The notes: a model not told the origin generated them from the sequence alone. 64,000 nucleotides of DNA from Clostridiales bacterium Firm_11 (GCA_001604105.1 LVAQ01000022.1:1-64000); one strand, 5' to 3'. Shown: positions 16,999 through 26,599, numbered from the stretch's first letter. Translations and numbers: made by a program.

Positions 16999-19440
16999 AT
17001 GCCCACCACGAATTTTGACGTAAGCGGCATCAAGCAGAGCATTGTAGGGAAGTTGCAGCGTTACTATGGCGTTACGGTTAAAACGGCGACCCCGCAACAG
17101 CGCTACAAGGCAGCCGCCTCCACCGTGCGCGATCAGATTATGCAAAAATGGATGGTCAGCCGCGAACAGCGCGCCCATGCGCAGGGGAAGCGGCTCTATT
17201 ATCTCTCGGTGGAGTTTTTAATGGGGCGAAGCCTGAACAGCAACTTGATCAACCTGTGCAGTCAGGATGCCTATCAGGAGGCTTTTCGCGAGCTGGATAT
17301 CGACCCCAATGCGCTGATGATTGAAGAACCCGAACCCGCGCTGGGCAACGGCGGGCTGGGCAGGCTGGCCGCCTGTTTTTTGGATAGCCTGTCCAGTTTG
17401 GATATCCCCTCCATGGGCTGCACCATCCGCTATGAGTATGGGCTCTTTCGCCAAAAAATTGTGGATGGACAGCAGGTGGAACTGCCCGATATGTGGCTGG
17501 CTAACGGCAACGTGTGGGAGATACTTGTAGCAGAAGACATTTGCCAGGTACATTTTGGCGGCGAGATACGGGAAGCCGTTGTGGATGGCCGTCGCGTGTT
17601 TACGCTGGAAAACGCCTACACCATCGATGCCGTGCCCTATGATATGCCCATTGTGGGCTATGATACAGATTGCGTTAACACACTGCGCACATGGAGCGCG
17701 CACAGCCGCGAAGGGTTTGATTTGAAAACCTTTGGGCGCGGAGAGTATGACAAAGCCATGGACGAAATGAAAATGGCCGAAGTGATCAACAAAGTGCTCT
17801 ACCCGGAGGATAGCCACTGGGAGGGGAAAATGCTGCGCATGAAGCAGCAGTACTTCTTTGTTTCCGCGACGCTGCAATACGCGCTCAAAGATTTTAAGCG
17901 CCAGTACGGCGGGGATTTTGACCTGCTGCCGGAAAAAGTAGTGTTTCATATTAATGATACACACCCGGGGCTTGCCATACCGGAACTGATTCGCCTGCTG
18001 ATTGATCAAGAGGGACTGGACTGGGAACCTGCCCAGCGCATTACCCACCGCTGCGTGGCCTACACCAACCATACCGTTTTGCAGGAGGCGCTGGAGCGCT
18101 GGCCGCAGGATATGATGCGGCAAACCCTGCCGCGCATTTACATGATTTTGGAGGAGCTTAACCGCCGCAGCTGTGAAAAGCTGTTTACCTTCTACCCTGA
18201 CCAGTGGGATCGCATCGGGCAGATGGCCATCCTCGCCTATGGGCAGGTGCACATGGCAAACCTCTGTGTGGCGCTGGCCTTCAGCGTAAACGGCGTAAGC
18301 CAGCTGCACGGCAAAATCTTGACCGAAGGGCTCTTTCACGATTATTACATGACGGATCCAGCCAAATTCAGCGCCATTACCAACGGCATTACCCACCGCC
18401 GCTGGCTGCTCTCGGCCAACCCCGGCCTTACAAAGCTCCTGCGGGAAACCATTGGCGATGGCTTCTACCGTGATGCGCAGGCGCTGGAAAAACTGCTTCC
18501 CTTCGCGGAAGATGCCGCCTTCCGCCAGCAGTTTGACGCGGTGAAGCGCATCAACAAACAGCGCCTTTCCCAGCTCACCCAGCGGCGGCAGGGCATTACG
18601 CTTGATCCGGATTTCATTTTTGATGTGCAGGCCAAGCGCCTGCATGAGTACAAACGCCAGCTGTTGAACGCGTTGCACATTCAGGTGCTCTATAACCGCA
18701 TCGTGGAAGATTCCGGCTATGACGCCCCGCCAAGGCTGTTCCTCTTTGGCGCCAAGGCGGCGCCCGGGTATTACCGCGCAAAGCTGATTATCCGCTACAT
18801 TAACGCGCTGGCCAAGCTGATTGACAGCCACCCGCGCGCCAGCAAGTTCCTCAAAGTGGTGTATCTGGAAAACTACGATGTATCGACCGCGGAGCTCCTG
18901 ATGCCCGCCGCCGATATCAGCCAGCAACTATCCACCGCGGGCAAGGAGGCCAGCGGCACCGGCAACATGAAGTTCATGATGAACGGCGCGCTCACCCTGG
19001 GCACCATGGATGGCGCCAATGTGGAAATCTACGAACAGGTGGGCGCGGAGAACATCTACATTTTCGGCATGCGTGCCGAGACGGTGGAGGGCATGTACCG
19101 CGAGGGTACCTATAACCCCATGGCCATATTTGAAACCAACGGGGAGATTCGCCGCGCGTTGAGCCAATGGCTGGATGGGACACTCTTCCCGGATGAACCC
19201 ATGGCCTTGCAGGATTTGTATCATATGCTGCTGATGGGCGATATGGGCGGCATGGCGGATGCGTACTTCGTGCTCAAGGACTTTGGCAGCTATTCCATGG
19301 CCAACCGCCGGATGATGGAAGACTATCAAAACCGCGAGATATGGCAGAAGAAGGCCATTGTGAACGTTGCCAAAAGCGGTTTCTTCTCCAGCGATCGAAC
19401 CATACGCGAGTATAATGAGATGATATGGAAAATACGGTGA
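16999..19440 (+). CDS. glgP: Glycogen/alpha-glucan phosphorylase
   Basis: An 813-residue cytoplasmic enzyme that releases glucose-1-phosphate from glycogen or maltodextrin using phosphate. Family motifs run the full length: GNGGLGRLAACFLDS near 115-130, HINDTHP near 317, and the pyridoxal-phosphate lysine in EASGTGNMKF (Lys658). The length is normal for bacterial phosphorylases. The start ATG follows GAAGGAGG at 7 bases. The phosphoglucomutase encoded 8 kb downstream would convert the product to glucose-6-phosphate, though the two genes are not an operon. No other glycogen genes are in the window. Confidence 0.96.
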   Translation: MPTTNFDVSGIKQSIVGKLQRYYGVTVKTATPQQRYKAAASTVRDQIMQKWMVSREQRAHAQGKRLYYLSVEFLMGRSLNSNLINLCSQDAYQEAFRELDIDPNALMIEEPEPALGNGGLGRLAACFLDSLSSLDIPSMGCTIRYEYGLFRQKIVDGQQVELPDMWLANGNVWEILVAEDICQVHFGGEIREAVVDGRRVFTLENAYTIDAVPYDMPIVGYDTDCVNTLRTWSAHSREGFDLKTFGRGEYDKAMDEMKMAEVINKVLYPEDSHWEGKMLRMKQQYFFVSATLQYALKDFKRQYGGDFDLLPEKVVFHINDTHPGLAIPELIRLLIDQEGLDWEPAQRITHRCVAYTNHTVLQEALERWPQDMMRQTLPRIYMILEELNRRSCEKLFTFYPDQWDRIGQMAILAYGQVHMANLCVALAFSVNGVSQLHGKILTEGLFHDYYMTDPAKFSAITNGITHRRWLLSANPGLTKLLRETIGDGFYRDAQALEKLLPFAEDAAFRQQFDAVKRINKQRLSQLTQRRQGITLDPDFIFDVQAKRLHEYKRQLLNALHIQVLYNRIVEDSGYDAPPRLFLFGAKAAPGYYRAKLIIRYINALAKLIDSHPRASKFLKVVYLENYDVSTAELLMPAADISQQLSTAGKEASGTGNMKFMMNGALTLGTMDGANVEIYEQVGAENIYIFGMRAETVEGMYREGTYNPMAIFETNGEIRRALSQWLDGTLFPDEPMALQDLYHMLLMGDMGGMADAYFVLKDFGSYSMANRRMMEDYQNREIWQKKAIVNVAKSGFFSSDRTIREYNEMIWKIR

Positions 19441-19477
19441 GGGGGAGAATCCCCCGCCCGTACACTTTCGTAACAAT

Positions 19478-19521
19478 TTTGTATCAAAATCATGGCCTCT
19501 TTGTATCAAAATCATGGCCTC
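19478..19521. repeat. 22-bp tandem duplication
   Basis: Two exact adjacent copies of a 22-bp unit (TTTGTATCAAAATCATGG plus CCTC), at 19478-19499 and 19500-19521. It lies after glgP and a short GGGGGAGAATCCCCC hairpin. Two copies only, so not a CRISPR array. Confidence 0.8.
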
Positions 19522-19599
19522 GCGGGAATAAAACGGCGCTCGCGCTCGTCCTATGGAGGGAACAGGCAAGGGGGCGGTACGCCGCCCGCCAAATGGCGC

Positions 19600-19628
19600 T
19601 TGCTTTCCATTATATTTCTTAGTACAAT
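19600..19628 (+). promoter_or_regulatory. Promoter of the peptidoglycan-binding lipoprotein gene
   Basis: TTGCTT (19600-19605), a 17-bp spacer and TACAAT (19623-19628) lie about 68 bases before the start codon. Confidence 0.6.
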
Positions 19629-19696
19629 AACGGTGTTGCAGGCCAACGTACCGTGGTTTTGTGCCTTGCCGCCAACCTGACGAGGGAGAGTTGACC

Positions 19697-21376
19697 ATGA
19701 AAAACCAACGCTCACAGCAGAAGAGTACGGCGCATGTCCGTAAAACATGGCTCCTTGCGGCGCTGCTGGCTGGCGCGCTCGCCATGACTGGCTGCTATAT
19801 GGAGCCGGACCGCATTGTAGATGATACCAATGGCTTGACCGTAGCAGACGGCGGCCAGCAGTTTGATACCGTTATCACCCCCACGCCGGAGGTCACCGCT
19901 ACGCCGGAACCATCCGCCACGGATGATACCCAGCAGGTGGATTGGTCCAGCTGGGATTTTGGCAATGACACCGCGACGGATCCGCCCAGCAATGTGATCA
20001 ACATCGGCGATGCCGCCGCTACGGGCGGCAGTGTTACCGTGGGGCTTAGCACGCCTACCCCCACACCGGGGATTACTGCCAGCAGCGATACGCTGCGCTC
20101 CGGCTCTACCGGCACAGCCGTCAAGCAGTTGCAGCAGCGCCTCAAAGAGCTGGGGTACTATACCGGCTCGGTGGATGGCACCTACGGCGCGGGTACCGCC
20201 AGCGCCGTCAAAGAGTTTCAGGCGGCGAACAACCTCACCGCGGATGGCGTTGCGGGCACCAAAACGCAGGAAGCCATGTACAGCTATTATGCCGTGACCA
20301 AGAAAAGCAGCGGCACATCCAGCAGTTCATCTTCCAGCAGCTCTTCGTCCAGCAGCAGCAGTAGCAGCTCCTCCAGCAGTTCTTCTACCAGCACCCAGTA
20401 CACCAATGGCAAGACGGATATTTACCTCAAGCTGGGCTCCAGCGGCGCGCAGGTGAAAATCCTGCAAAACCGCCTGATTGTGCTGGGCTACCTGAGCGGC
20501 ACTGCGGATGGTGACTTTGCGGAAACCACCGAAGCAGCCGTGGTGGCTTTCCAAAAGCGCAATTCCATCTATGCTGATGGCGTTGCGGGCCCCACCACGC
20601 TTACCAAGCTGTACTCATCCTCCGCGCGTAAAGCCAGCGCGGTGGTCGCAAACCTGGGCTCCCTCAAACTGGGCATGACGGGCAGCGGCGTGCGCGCCCT
20701 GCAAACACGGCTCAAGGAGCTTGGGTATTATACCGGCACAGTGGATGGAGATTTTGGCGCGGGCACACAATCTTCTGTGATCGCGTTCCAACAGGCCAAC
20801 GGGCTCACGGCGGATGGCGTTGCCGGTAAAGCCACGCTCAACCTGCTCTACGGCAGCACCGGCACAGGCGGCAGCGGCGGCACCGCGCCCGAAACGTACG
20901 GCGCCACAGCTTCCATCGGCGGGTATACGTCCCTGACAGAGAAGAGCGGCAGCGTAGCCAATGTAACGGCGTTGCAAAGCGCGCTTTCCAGCAAGGGGTA
21001 CTATTCCGGGAATCTGGATGGCAACTACGGCTCGGTCACCAGCGAGGCGGTCAAGAGCTACCAGACGTCCATGGGTTTGCGCGTTACCGGAACAGCAGGC
21101 CCCGCAACACAGCGCCTGCTATATGGCGGCGCCGGAAGCAGCAGCAGTTACAGCAAGCTTCAAATGGGCTCCACGGGCACGGCGGTGCGTAACCTCCAGT
21201 ACACGCTTTACGAAATGAAGTATTATGATGGCAACATCACCGGAACCTTCGACGAGGCCACCTCAAACGCGGTCATCCTCTTCCAGCAGGTGAACGGGCT
21301 GGCGATCGATGGGGTTGCAGGCGTGCAGACGCAGAGTGTTTTGTACAGCAGCGCCGCCATCCCCAACAACCTGTAA
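19697..21376 (+). CDS. Lipoprotein with five peptidoglycan-binding domains
   Basis: A 559-residue secreted lipoprotein. A basic N-terminus and hydrophobic stretch end in the lipobox-like AMTGC; a Thr/Pro/Asp-rich tail follows. Five PG_binding_1 repeats then start near residues 133, 244, 323, 412 and 487, each with the LKELGYYTG.VDG.YG pattern and a DGVAG.KT end. A run of about 23 serines with mixed codons separates repeats 1 and 2. There is no amidase, peptidase or transpeptidase domain, so it probably anchors to or senses the cell wall, or serves as a scaffold. The start at 19697 has GAGGGAG upstream. Neighbours give no functional clue. Confidence 0.92.
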   Translation: MKNQRSQQKSTAHVRKTWLLAALLAGALAMTGCYMEPDRIVDDTNGLTVADGGQQFDTVITPTPEVTATPEPSATDDTQQVDWSSWDFGNDTATDPPSNVINIGDAAATGGSVTVGLSTPTPTPGITASSDTLRSGSTGTAVKQLQQRLKELGYYTGSVDGTYGAGTASAVKEFQAANNLTADGVAGTKTQEAMYSYYAVTKKSSGTSSSSSSSSSSSSSSSSSSSSSSSTSTQYTNGKTDIYLKLGSSGAQVKILQNRLIVLGYLSGTADGDFAETTEAAVVAFQKRNSIYADGVAGPTTLTKLYSSSARKASAVVANLGSLKLGMTGSGVRALQTRLKELGYYTGTVDGDFGAGTQSSVIAFQQANGLTADGVAGKATLNLLYGSTGTGGSGGTAPETYGATASIGGYTSLTEKSGSVANVTALQSALSSKGYYSGNLDGNYGSVTSEAVKSYQTSMGLRVTGTAGPATQRLLYGGAGSSSSYSKLQMGSTGTAVRNLQYTLYEMKYYDGNITGTFDEATSNAVILFQQVNGLAIDGVAGVQTQSVLYSSAAIPNNL

Positions 21377-21419
21377 GGCCAGTAAAAAATCATAACCCAG
21401 GGCTATAAAGCTATACCAG

Positions 21420-21450
21420 CCCCGCCACAGGGTTAAGCCTGTCGGCGGGG
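21420..21450 (+). terminator. Candidate terminator stem-loop
   Basis: CCCCGCC pairs with GGCGGGG and ACAGG with CCTGT around a six-base loop, 44 bases after the lipoprotein stop. The T-tract is poor, so efficiency is uncertain. Confidence 0.45.
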
Positions 21451-21621
21451 TTGCGCGTTATGTTTCCAAGCGCGATGCTTTCTTGCAGGGATGGAAAGCC
21501 AGCACGCAGGCTTCCCCAAGGGCGATGGAGCGCCCGGGAACAGCGCGTTGCAGGTGGCTTGCGACAGCAAAGCGGATACGTCACATGGCGTATCCGCTTT
21601 GCTTATGAATCGTCCCCGGTT

Positions 21622-22262
21622 GGCGTTTGCCATCGCTCGCTTCATCGCCCTGCGGGCTGTTCGCTCGCTTGCGCTATGCGTTGTGATGTAGGCTTTGGCG
21701 TTACACCAAGCCCCGGCAGGGGTTTCACCCCTGCACCCTGACAAGGGCTTCGCCCTTGACCCATCTTTGGGGGTATGCGCGGTTGGCGTTTGCCATCGCT
21801 CGCTTCATTGCCCTGTGGGCTGTTCACTCGCTTTGGTTATGCATTGTGGCGTGAGGCTTTGGGGCGCTTGTCCACAGCTCCGGCAGGGGTTTCACCCCTG
21901 CACCCTGACAAGGGCTTCGCCCTTGACCCATCTTTGGAGGTATGTGTGGTTGGCGTTTGCCATCGCTCGCTTCATCGCCCTGCGGGCTGTTCGTTCGCTT
22001 GCGCTATGCGTTGTGATGTAGGCTTTGGCGTTACACCATGCCCCGGCTGGGGTTTCACCCCTGCACCCTGACAAGGGCTTCGCCCTTGACCCATCTTTGG
22101 GGGTATGCGCGGTTGGCGTTTGCCATCGCTTGCTTCATCGCCCTGCGGGCTGTTCGCTCGCTTTGGTTTTGCGTTGTGATGTAGGCTTTGGCGTTACACC
22201 AAGCCCCGGCAGGGGTTTCACCCCTGCGCTCTGACAAGGGCTTCGCTTTTGAGCCATCTTTA
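21622..22262. repeat. Four-copy array of the ~164-bp hairpin element (reverse orientation)
   Basis: Copies start with GGCGTTTGCCATCGCT at 21622, 21785, 21952 and 22115 (163, 167 and 163 bp apart). In reverse orientation each has the GCGAGCG-flanked GCCCGCAGGGC module, an unpaired AT-richer stretch, CAGGGGTGAAACCCCTG and AAGGGC-GAA-GCCCTT. It fills the convergent junction of the lipoprotein and TraX genes. No gene is supported within it; 21451-21621 also shows none. Confidence 0.92.
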
Positions 22263-22290
22263 TGACAAACTGGCGAATGCGCTTTGCCTG

Positions 22291-23097
22291 CTATACTTGC
22301 CCCAGCACTGCAAGCAGCGAAGCCAGAGAATCCCCATGCAGCACGCGCAGCACAATGATCACCAGCAGATGCAATGGATAAAACCCATAACCCACCCATT
22401 TGGGCAGCTTGATACCACTGTGTGTGTGCACGAGGATGAACGGCAAGGCAAGTACCATGAGTGCCTGCGTGCGGAAAAACGGTTGCAGTACTACCCCGAT
22501 ACCCGGCCATGACAAAAACGTCAGGCTCACCCCCGCGATGCTGTTAATGGGGCTGTAACTTGCACCCCAGAATGCCGCATAGGCCAGCATCAGCGCGGCT
22601 AGCCCCGCGCGGCTGTTGCGTGCCATGTACAACAGTAAAAGAAACGCCAGCCCTTTCCAGCCGTAATCCACATTGATGAAACCCAGCAGCAGGAACGCCG
22701 CCACAGGCGCCCACAGGTGGCTGAAGTACTTGCGTTGCTGCACGGCGTAGATCACCAGCACGGCGATGGTGAACAGAAACAGGATGTTCAGCTTGCCCCA
22801 TGGATTGCCAAGCGCAATCATATTGATGGGCTGGGAAACCAGCGCCATCACAAACAAACGAAGCGCATAGCGTTTCATATCCCGCGTGTACACGCACCCG
22901 ACAATCAGGCACCACGCGTATACAGGCATGGCGATGCGCCCCAGCATCCGCATTTCTGGAATGTTGCCATACAGGGCAACCCCCAGATGGTCAATCATCA
23001 TGAAAATGAGCGCAATCAGTTTGAGCCAATCGGTATCGGTGTTTCCCCCAAGCCGCAGGCGCTGTGCCTGCGCTACGCTGCTGTCCTTCATGGGCAT
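22291..23097 (-). CDS. TraX-family membrane protein
   Basis: A 268-residue polytopic membrane protein of the TraX/acyltransferase-like family. The diagnostic start of the domain is seen early (WLKLIALIFMMIDHLG, with the conserved Asp-His), followed by about eight hydrophobic segments and a HTHSGIKLPKW near the C-terminus. TraX acetylates F pilin in E. coli; the many Bacillota homologues are chromosomal and of unknown role. The ATG at 23097 follows GGAGAAGGAAGAGG; a second ATG two codons in (23091) is equally plausible. The open frame extends further upstream into repeat sequence and is not used. Confidence 0.85.
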   Translation of the reverse strand: MPMKDSSVAQAQRLRLGGNTDTDWLKLIALIFMMIDHLGVALYGNIPEMRMLGRIAMPVYAWCLIVGCVYTRDMKRYALRLFVMALVSQPINMIALGNPWGKLNILFLFTIAVLVIYAVQQRKYFSHLWAPVAAFLLLGFINVDYGWKGLAFLLLLYMARNSRAGLAALMLAYAAFWGASYSPINSIAGVSLTFLSWPGIGVVLQPFFRTQALMVLALPFILVHTHSGIKLPKWVGYGFYPLHLLVIIVLRVLHGDSLASLLAVLGQV

Positions 23098-23124
23098 CCT
23101 CTTCCTTCTCCAAGCGGTGCGTTG

Positions 23125-23133
23125 ATTATAGCA
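23125..23133 (-). promoter_or_regulatory. Extended -10 promoter of the TraX gene
   Basis: On the minus strand TGC-TATAAT, about 30 bases before the start, with no good -35 box. Confidence 0.5.
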
Positions 23134-23236
23134 CAGGCAGCGGCAGGTGAACAGCGCATCGCATGGCAAGCGGCCATGCCCATTGCCTTGGTTGCCCTGT
23201 GCTGATGTTTTTGGTATACTGTGGCAATGCCTGTAC

Positions 23237-23510
23237 GGCAGCCATCGTCGGATTCTTATCGCTACGGCGATAGCGACTAGCTTTGCGGCACGCGCCCTTT
23301 CATGTTGGGCAGGAACGTGCACCCAACGCGCAACGGGCAAGGCAGGCAGCATGGTTTGGAAGTATCGCAAGGCGGGCATCTGCTGGACAAATGTTGCGGC
23401 AGCCATCGGCGGATTTTTATCGCTACGGCGATAGCGACTAGCTTTGCGCCACGCGCACTTTCATGTTGGGCAGGATTGTATACCCAACGCGCAACGGGCA
23501 AGGCAGGGGG
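23237..23510. repeat. Two-copy tandem repeat of about 161 bp
   Basis: Copies start with GGCAGCCATCG at 23237 and 23398. Each has a hairpin around TATCGCTACGGCGATAGCGA and the block CCCAACGCGCAACGGGCAAG. This lies in the divergent gap between the TraX and serine-hydrolase genes. It is unrelated in sequence to the main hairpin family but has nearly the same period. Confidence 0.8.
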
Positions 23511-23600
23511 CTTTGACTGCATACACCGCCCACATCGCTTTGACACCCAACCATTGCGCGGGGCGTCGGGTGCTCGCTCTCCGCCGCGCACATCAAAGAA

Positions 23601-25109
23601 ATGGGGATGGACTGGATGCGTTTTGTTCTGGTGGCGCGCAAGTGCCCCGCATATACCCTGGCATGGCGCGCGGCGCGTAGGGCGGGGCTGCTTTTGCTGG
23701 CCTTGATTGCCGTGTTTGCCATATGCATCCCGCGCGGCGCGCTTGCCCTACAGCAAACCGATGTACCGCAACAGGCCGCCAGCGTGAGTGCCCCGGCAGC
23801 ATATACCCCTGCGAAAAGCGAAGCAACCATGCTTGCTGCGATGCCAGAAGCGACAGCGCCGGAGGTTACGCCAGTTGCAGCGGCAGTAATAGCGGCGCAG
23901 GATACCGCGCCGGTTGCATCGGCAGCAAGCACGCCATCCGCCGCTACTGCTTCGGTATCGGGCGGGGCAACGCCCGCGTTTCGAGCGGGCTTTGTGACAA
24001 AGCTCAACGCGGTGTTTGCGCGCTATGCCACGCTCGGCGCGGTGGTATGCGTTGTGGAAAACGGCAGCGTGAGCGAAACCTTCTGCTATGGACTGCTCTC
24101 GCCGGATGGCACCCCCATGACGGAAAACGTGTTGTTTCGCGTTGGTTCCATCAGCAAAATGGTGGCGGCCATGGGCGTGATGCAGTTGGTGGAACAAGGC
24201 AGGGTAACGCTGGAAGATGATCTAGCCGATATCCTCCAGCTTCCGGTACGCAATCCATCGTACCCCGATACCCCCATTACGCTTCGCCAGCTGATGAGCC
24301 ATACGGCGGGGTTTCGGGATAGCGGCAGCTATACGCGCGCCCTGCGCGGCGAACCCAGACCCCTCAGCGAGCTGCTTACGCCACCTTTACAGCGTTATAC
24401 TTTTCTGGGAAGCATAGAACCCGGGGTGAAAAGCGCGTACAGTAACCTTGGCGGCGGGCTGCTGGGCAGCGTGATTGAGCAGGTGACCGAGCAGACGGTG
24501 GATGCGTACCTGTATGCCAATCTGTTTGCGCCCCTTGGCATTACGGCGGCGTACCAGAGCGCGCTGCTTGCGCAAACCGCTGTGGTATCCAACATGTATA
24601 CGATGCCCGGGCGAAGGCTATCTGCCAGCGTGGTGGATGGCACGGCCGCCTATTTTGAAGCGGATGCGCAGCACCATTATACGCTGACCGCGGGCAAGCT
24701 GACCATTTCCGCGCCGGATCTGGCGAAGCTGTTGATTGCTTTGATGGATGGCGGCGTGTATGGCGATGTACGTGTGCTTACGGAAGAAAGCGCGCTTTCG
24801 ATGCGACAGGTGCAAAACGGAATCGGCTCTGTTACGGGCAACAGTGGGTTTGGGCTCAACATGACAGTGCTGGAAGGGCTGGTTGCGGGGCGTACGCTGT
24901 ATGGGCATGGCGGCAAAGCGAACGGGATGCTCTGCGCCGCGTATTTTGACCCGACGGATCGCACGGGCATAGTGATGCTGACCAACGGCTGCAACAACAT
25001 CCCCATGGAAGAGAATGTTGGCAAACTAAGCCTGGCGGTGATGCGGCTGGTGTATACGCAATGGCTGGAAGCGTTGCATGAACTGCGGGATCCATGGCTG
25101 GTAGAATGA
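23601..25109 (+). CDS. Serine hydrolase, beta-lactamase/PBP4-like
   Basis: A 502-residue exported class C beta-lactamase-fold protein. A membrane segment or signal (residues about 28-50) is followed by an Ala/Pro/Thr-rich spacer to about 130 and then the catalytic domain with Ser183-x-x-Lys186 (SISK), Tyr280-Ser-Asn and the His436-Gly-Gly motif replacing KTG. These are the three active-site motifs of the family, whose members are D-Ala-peptidases, esterases or beta-lactamases. Activity on antibiotics cannot be inferred. The start is uncertain: ATGs at 23601, 23607 and 23616 are all possible and none has a strong ribosome site. It is convergent with the AraC regulator gene. Confidence 0.88.
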   Translation: MGMDWMRFVLVARKCPAYTLAWRAARRAGLLLLALIAVFAICIPRGALALQQTDVPQQAASVSAPAAYTPAKSEATMLAAMPEATAPEVTPVAAAVIAAQDTAPVASAASTPSAATASVSGGATPAFRAGFVTKLNAVFARYATLGAVVCVVENGSVSETFCYGLLSPDGTPMTENVLFRVGSISKMVAAMGVMQLVEQGRVTLEDDLADILQLPVRNPSYPDTPITLRQLMSHTAGFRDSGSYTRALRGEPRPLSELLTPPLQRYTFLGSIEPGVKSAYSNLGGGLLGSVIEQVTEQTVDAYLYANLFAPLGITAAYQSALLAQTAVVSNMYTMPGRRLSASVVDGTAAYFEADAQHHYTLTAGKLTISAPDLAKLLIALMDGGVYGDVRVLTEESALSMRQVQNGIGSVTGNSGFGLNMTVLEGLVAGRTLYGHGGKANGMLCAAYFDPTDRTGIVMLTNGCNNIPMEENVGKLSLAVMRLVYTQWLEALHELRDPWLVE

Positions 25110-25138
25110 AAGCCGTAAACATTTTTATATAAAAAAAA

Positions 25139-25194
25139 GGGTCAAGGGGCACTGCCCCTTGTCGGGATTCCAAAGGGTGAAACCCTTTGGCGTA
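25139..25194. repeat. Partial hairpin element
   Basis: AAGGGGCACTGCCCCTT and CCAAAGGGTGAAACCCTTTGG, two modules of the window's repeat family, sit alone in the convergent gap after the serine-hydrolase gene. Confidence 0.75.
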
Positions 25195-25223
25195 CCCAAC
25201 GAACCCCCGCACATCACGCAACC

Positions 25224-25277
25224 AAAAAACCCCCGCTATCCGCGGCTTGCATTTAGCGAAGCCGCGGATAGCGGGGG
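25224..25277 (-). terminator. Strong intrinsic terminator of the AraC gene
   Basis: A perfect 19-bp stem (25230-25248 with 25259-25277) with a 10-base loop. Read on the minus strand it is followed by six T. It lies just after the AraC stop codon. Confidence 0.9.
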
Positions 25278-25283
25278 CTACGG

Positions 25284-26171
25284 TCAATCTTTGTGATTGC
25301 CGCCCACATGCTTCAAATAGGCGGTGGGGCTCATGCCAACCACATGCTTGAACTGCTTGCTGAAGTGGTATGGATCGGGCATACCGATTTCCACACCCGT
25401 CTGCTTTACGTTCAGGCCGCCGCGCAGCAGCGTTTTGGCGCGCTCCATTTTGAGGAATTGCAGATACGCCAGCGGGGGGATGCCCAGCTCCGCCGAAAAG
25501 CGCTTGCGGAATGTTTCCACAGGCATACGGCTGATGGCAGCCATATCCGCAAGGGAGAAGGAATCACGGTACTGGCAGGCGCGCAGGGTATCGACCACGC
25601 GGGCGATTTCATGGCTGAGGGTCGCGCTCATGGCGACGCTCTGCCCGCTGTGCGCGGCAATCAGCCCCCATAAAAGCTGCCCAAGCTGATAGCTGGCATC
25701 GCCCGTGCCTGTGTGGCGTACCAACACCTGCACAATCTGGCGGGACAGCAATACCTGGGAGGGGAGGGCGCCCTGCTTGGCGGGCACATCGCTGAGCGCG
25801 TTCATCTGGCGTAAAAAGTCGGAGCTGAGCGGGCCGTCGATGGTAAGCCATAAAACGCGCACATCCCGCGCGTCCTTCAGGCCGCAACCATCCATCCCGG
25901 GGGGGATGACCACGCACTCGCCCTTGGTAAGTTCAAACTCATCTTCTTTGGTTACAAAGGTCATGGTGCCATCATCGATGATCATCCACAGCCACTTGTC
26001 ACAGGTATAGACGCGGTAGTTTTGCTGCTGGAGCATTGCGCTGCCCGCGCTGTGGATCCATACACCGCTGCGTTCTACCAACGGTACCGGGCTGTGCGTG
26101 CCCTGTACAAACACGCCTGGATCTCCACCATCGATGACCGGCGGTTTGGGGATAAACTGTACATAGGACAC
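25284..26171 (-). CDS. AraC-family transcriptional regulator
   Basis: A 295-residue regulator with an N-terminal cupin-like sensing domain (GECVVIPPGMDGCG) and a C-terminal pair of helix-turn-helix motifs (SLADMAAISRMPVETFRKRFSAE and the YHFSKQFKHVVGMSPTAYLK signature). An in-frame ATG exists at 26321, but a consensus promoter lies at 26272-26300, inside that extension. I therefore prefer the GTG at 26171, which has GAGGG six bases upstream and gives a leader of about 95 bases. The target is unknown; it may control genes across the AT-rich region upstream of it. Confidence 0.87.
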   Translation of the reverse strand: MSYVQFIPKPPVIDGGDPGVFVQGTHSPVPLVERSGVWIHSAGSAMLQQQNYRVYTCDKWLWMIIDDGTMTFVTKEDEFELTKGECVVIPPGMDGCGLKDARDVRVLWLTIDGPLSSDFLRQMNALSDVPAKQGALPSQVLLSRQIVQVLVRHTGTGDASYQLGQLLWGLIAAHSGQSVAMSATLSHEIARVVDTLRACQYRDSFSLADMAAISRMPVETFRKRFSAELGIPPLAYLQFLKMERAKTLLRGGLNVKQTGVEIGMPDPYHFSKQFKHVVGMSPTAYLKHVGGNHKD

Positions 26172-26271
26172 GCCGTTCCCTCGCTTTCTGATCGCATGAT
26201 TTGCGCCTGTATCGGTCGCTTTGGCTTTTCCATGAAGCGCTATGGTTTGCGCAAAAATGGAAAACATGAAT

Positions 26272-26300
26272 ATTATACTTTCGCCCCGCTGACTTGTCAA
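26272..26300 (-). promoter_or_regulatory. Consensus promoter of the AraC gene
   Basis: On the minus strand a perfect TTGACA (26295-26300), a 17-bp spacer and a perfect TATAAT (26272-26277). Transcription would start near 26265, which rules out the longer ATG start of the gene. Confidence 0.85.
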
Positions 26301-26599
26301 CAGATGGATGGGCGTGAACACGTGTTTAGTATCCGTTTTTTACAAATACAAAAATTAGCTATTGTCAATGCAAAACGAAGCCCCATAACAAATGTATGCA
26401 TACCCTACAAAATGTTGTTTCTGATATGGTTAATGATTGCTTGTTTTGTGACATTTCATATCGAAGTTGTACCGTTGCATAGGGCATGCATGGCAGTCGA
26501 AGAAGCCGCCCATTCCAGCCATCAAAAGGCTGGCTTTACGAAGGCTGTTTGCCGCTTTTGTGGGTTGGAAGCGGCCGCATATTGGTTAAACATGATAAG

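Noticed and set aside
17218..18927. 569-residue open frame antisense to glgP
   Set aside because: Lies entirely within the conserved glgP gene, and its composition is that of a reverse-frame shadow.
19478..19521. 22-bp direct repeat considered as a CRISPR remnant
   Set aside because: Only two copies, adjacent without a spacer, and no cas gene nearby.
19425..19622. 65-residue open frame overlapping the glgP end and the 22-bp repeat
   Set aside because: No ribosome site, out of frame with glgP, and its middle is the tandem duplication.
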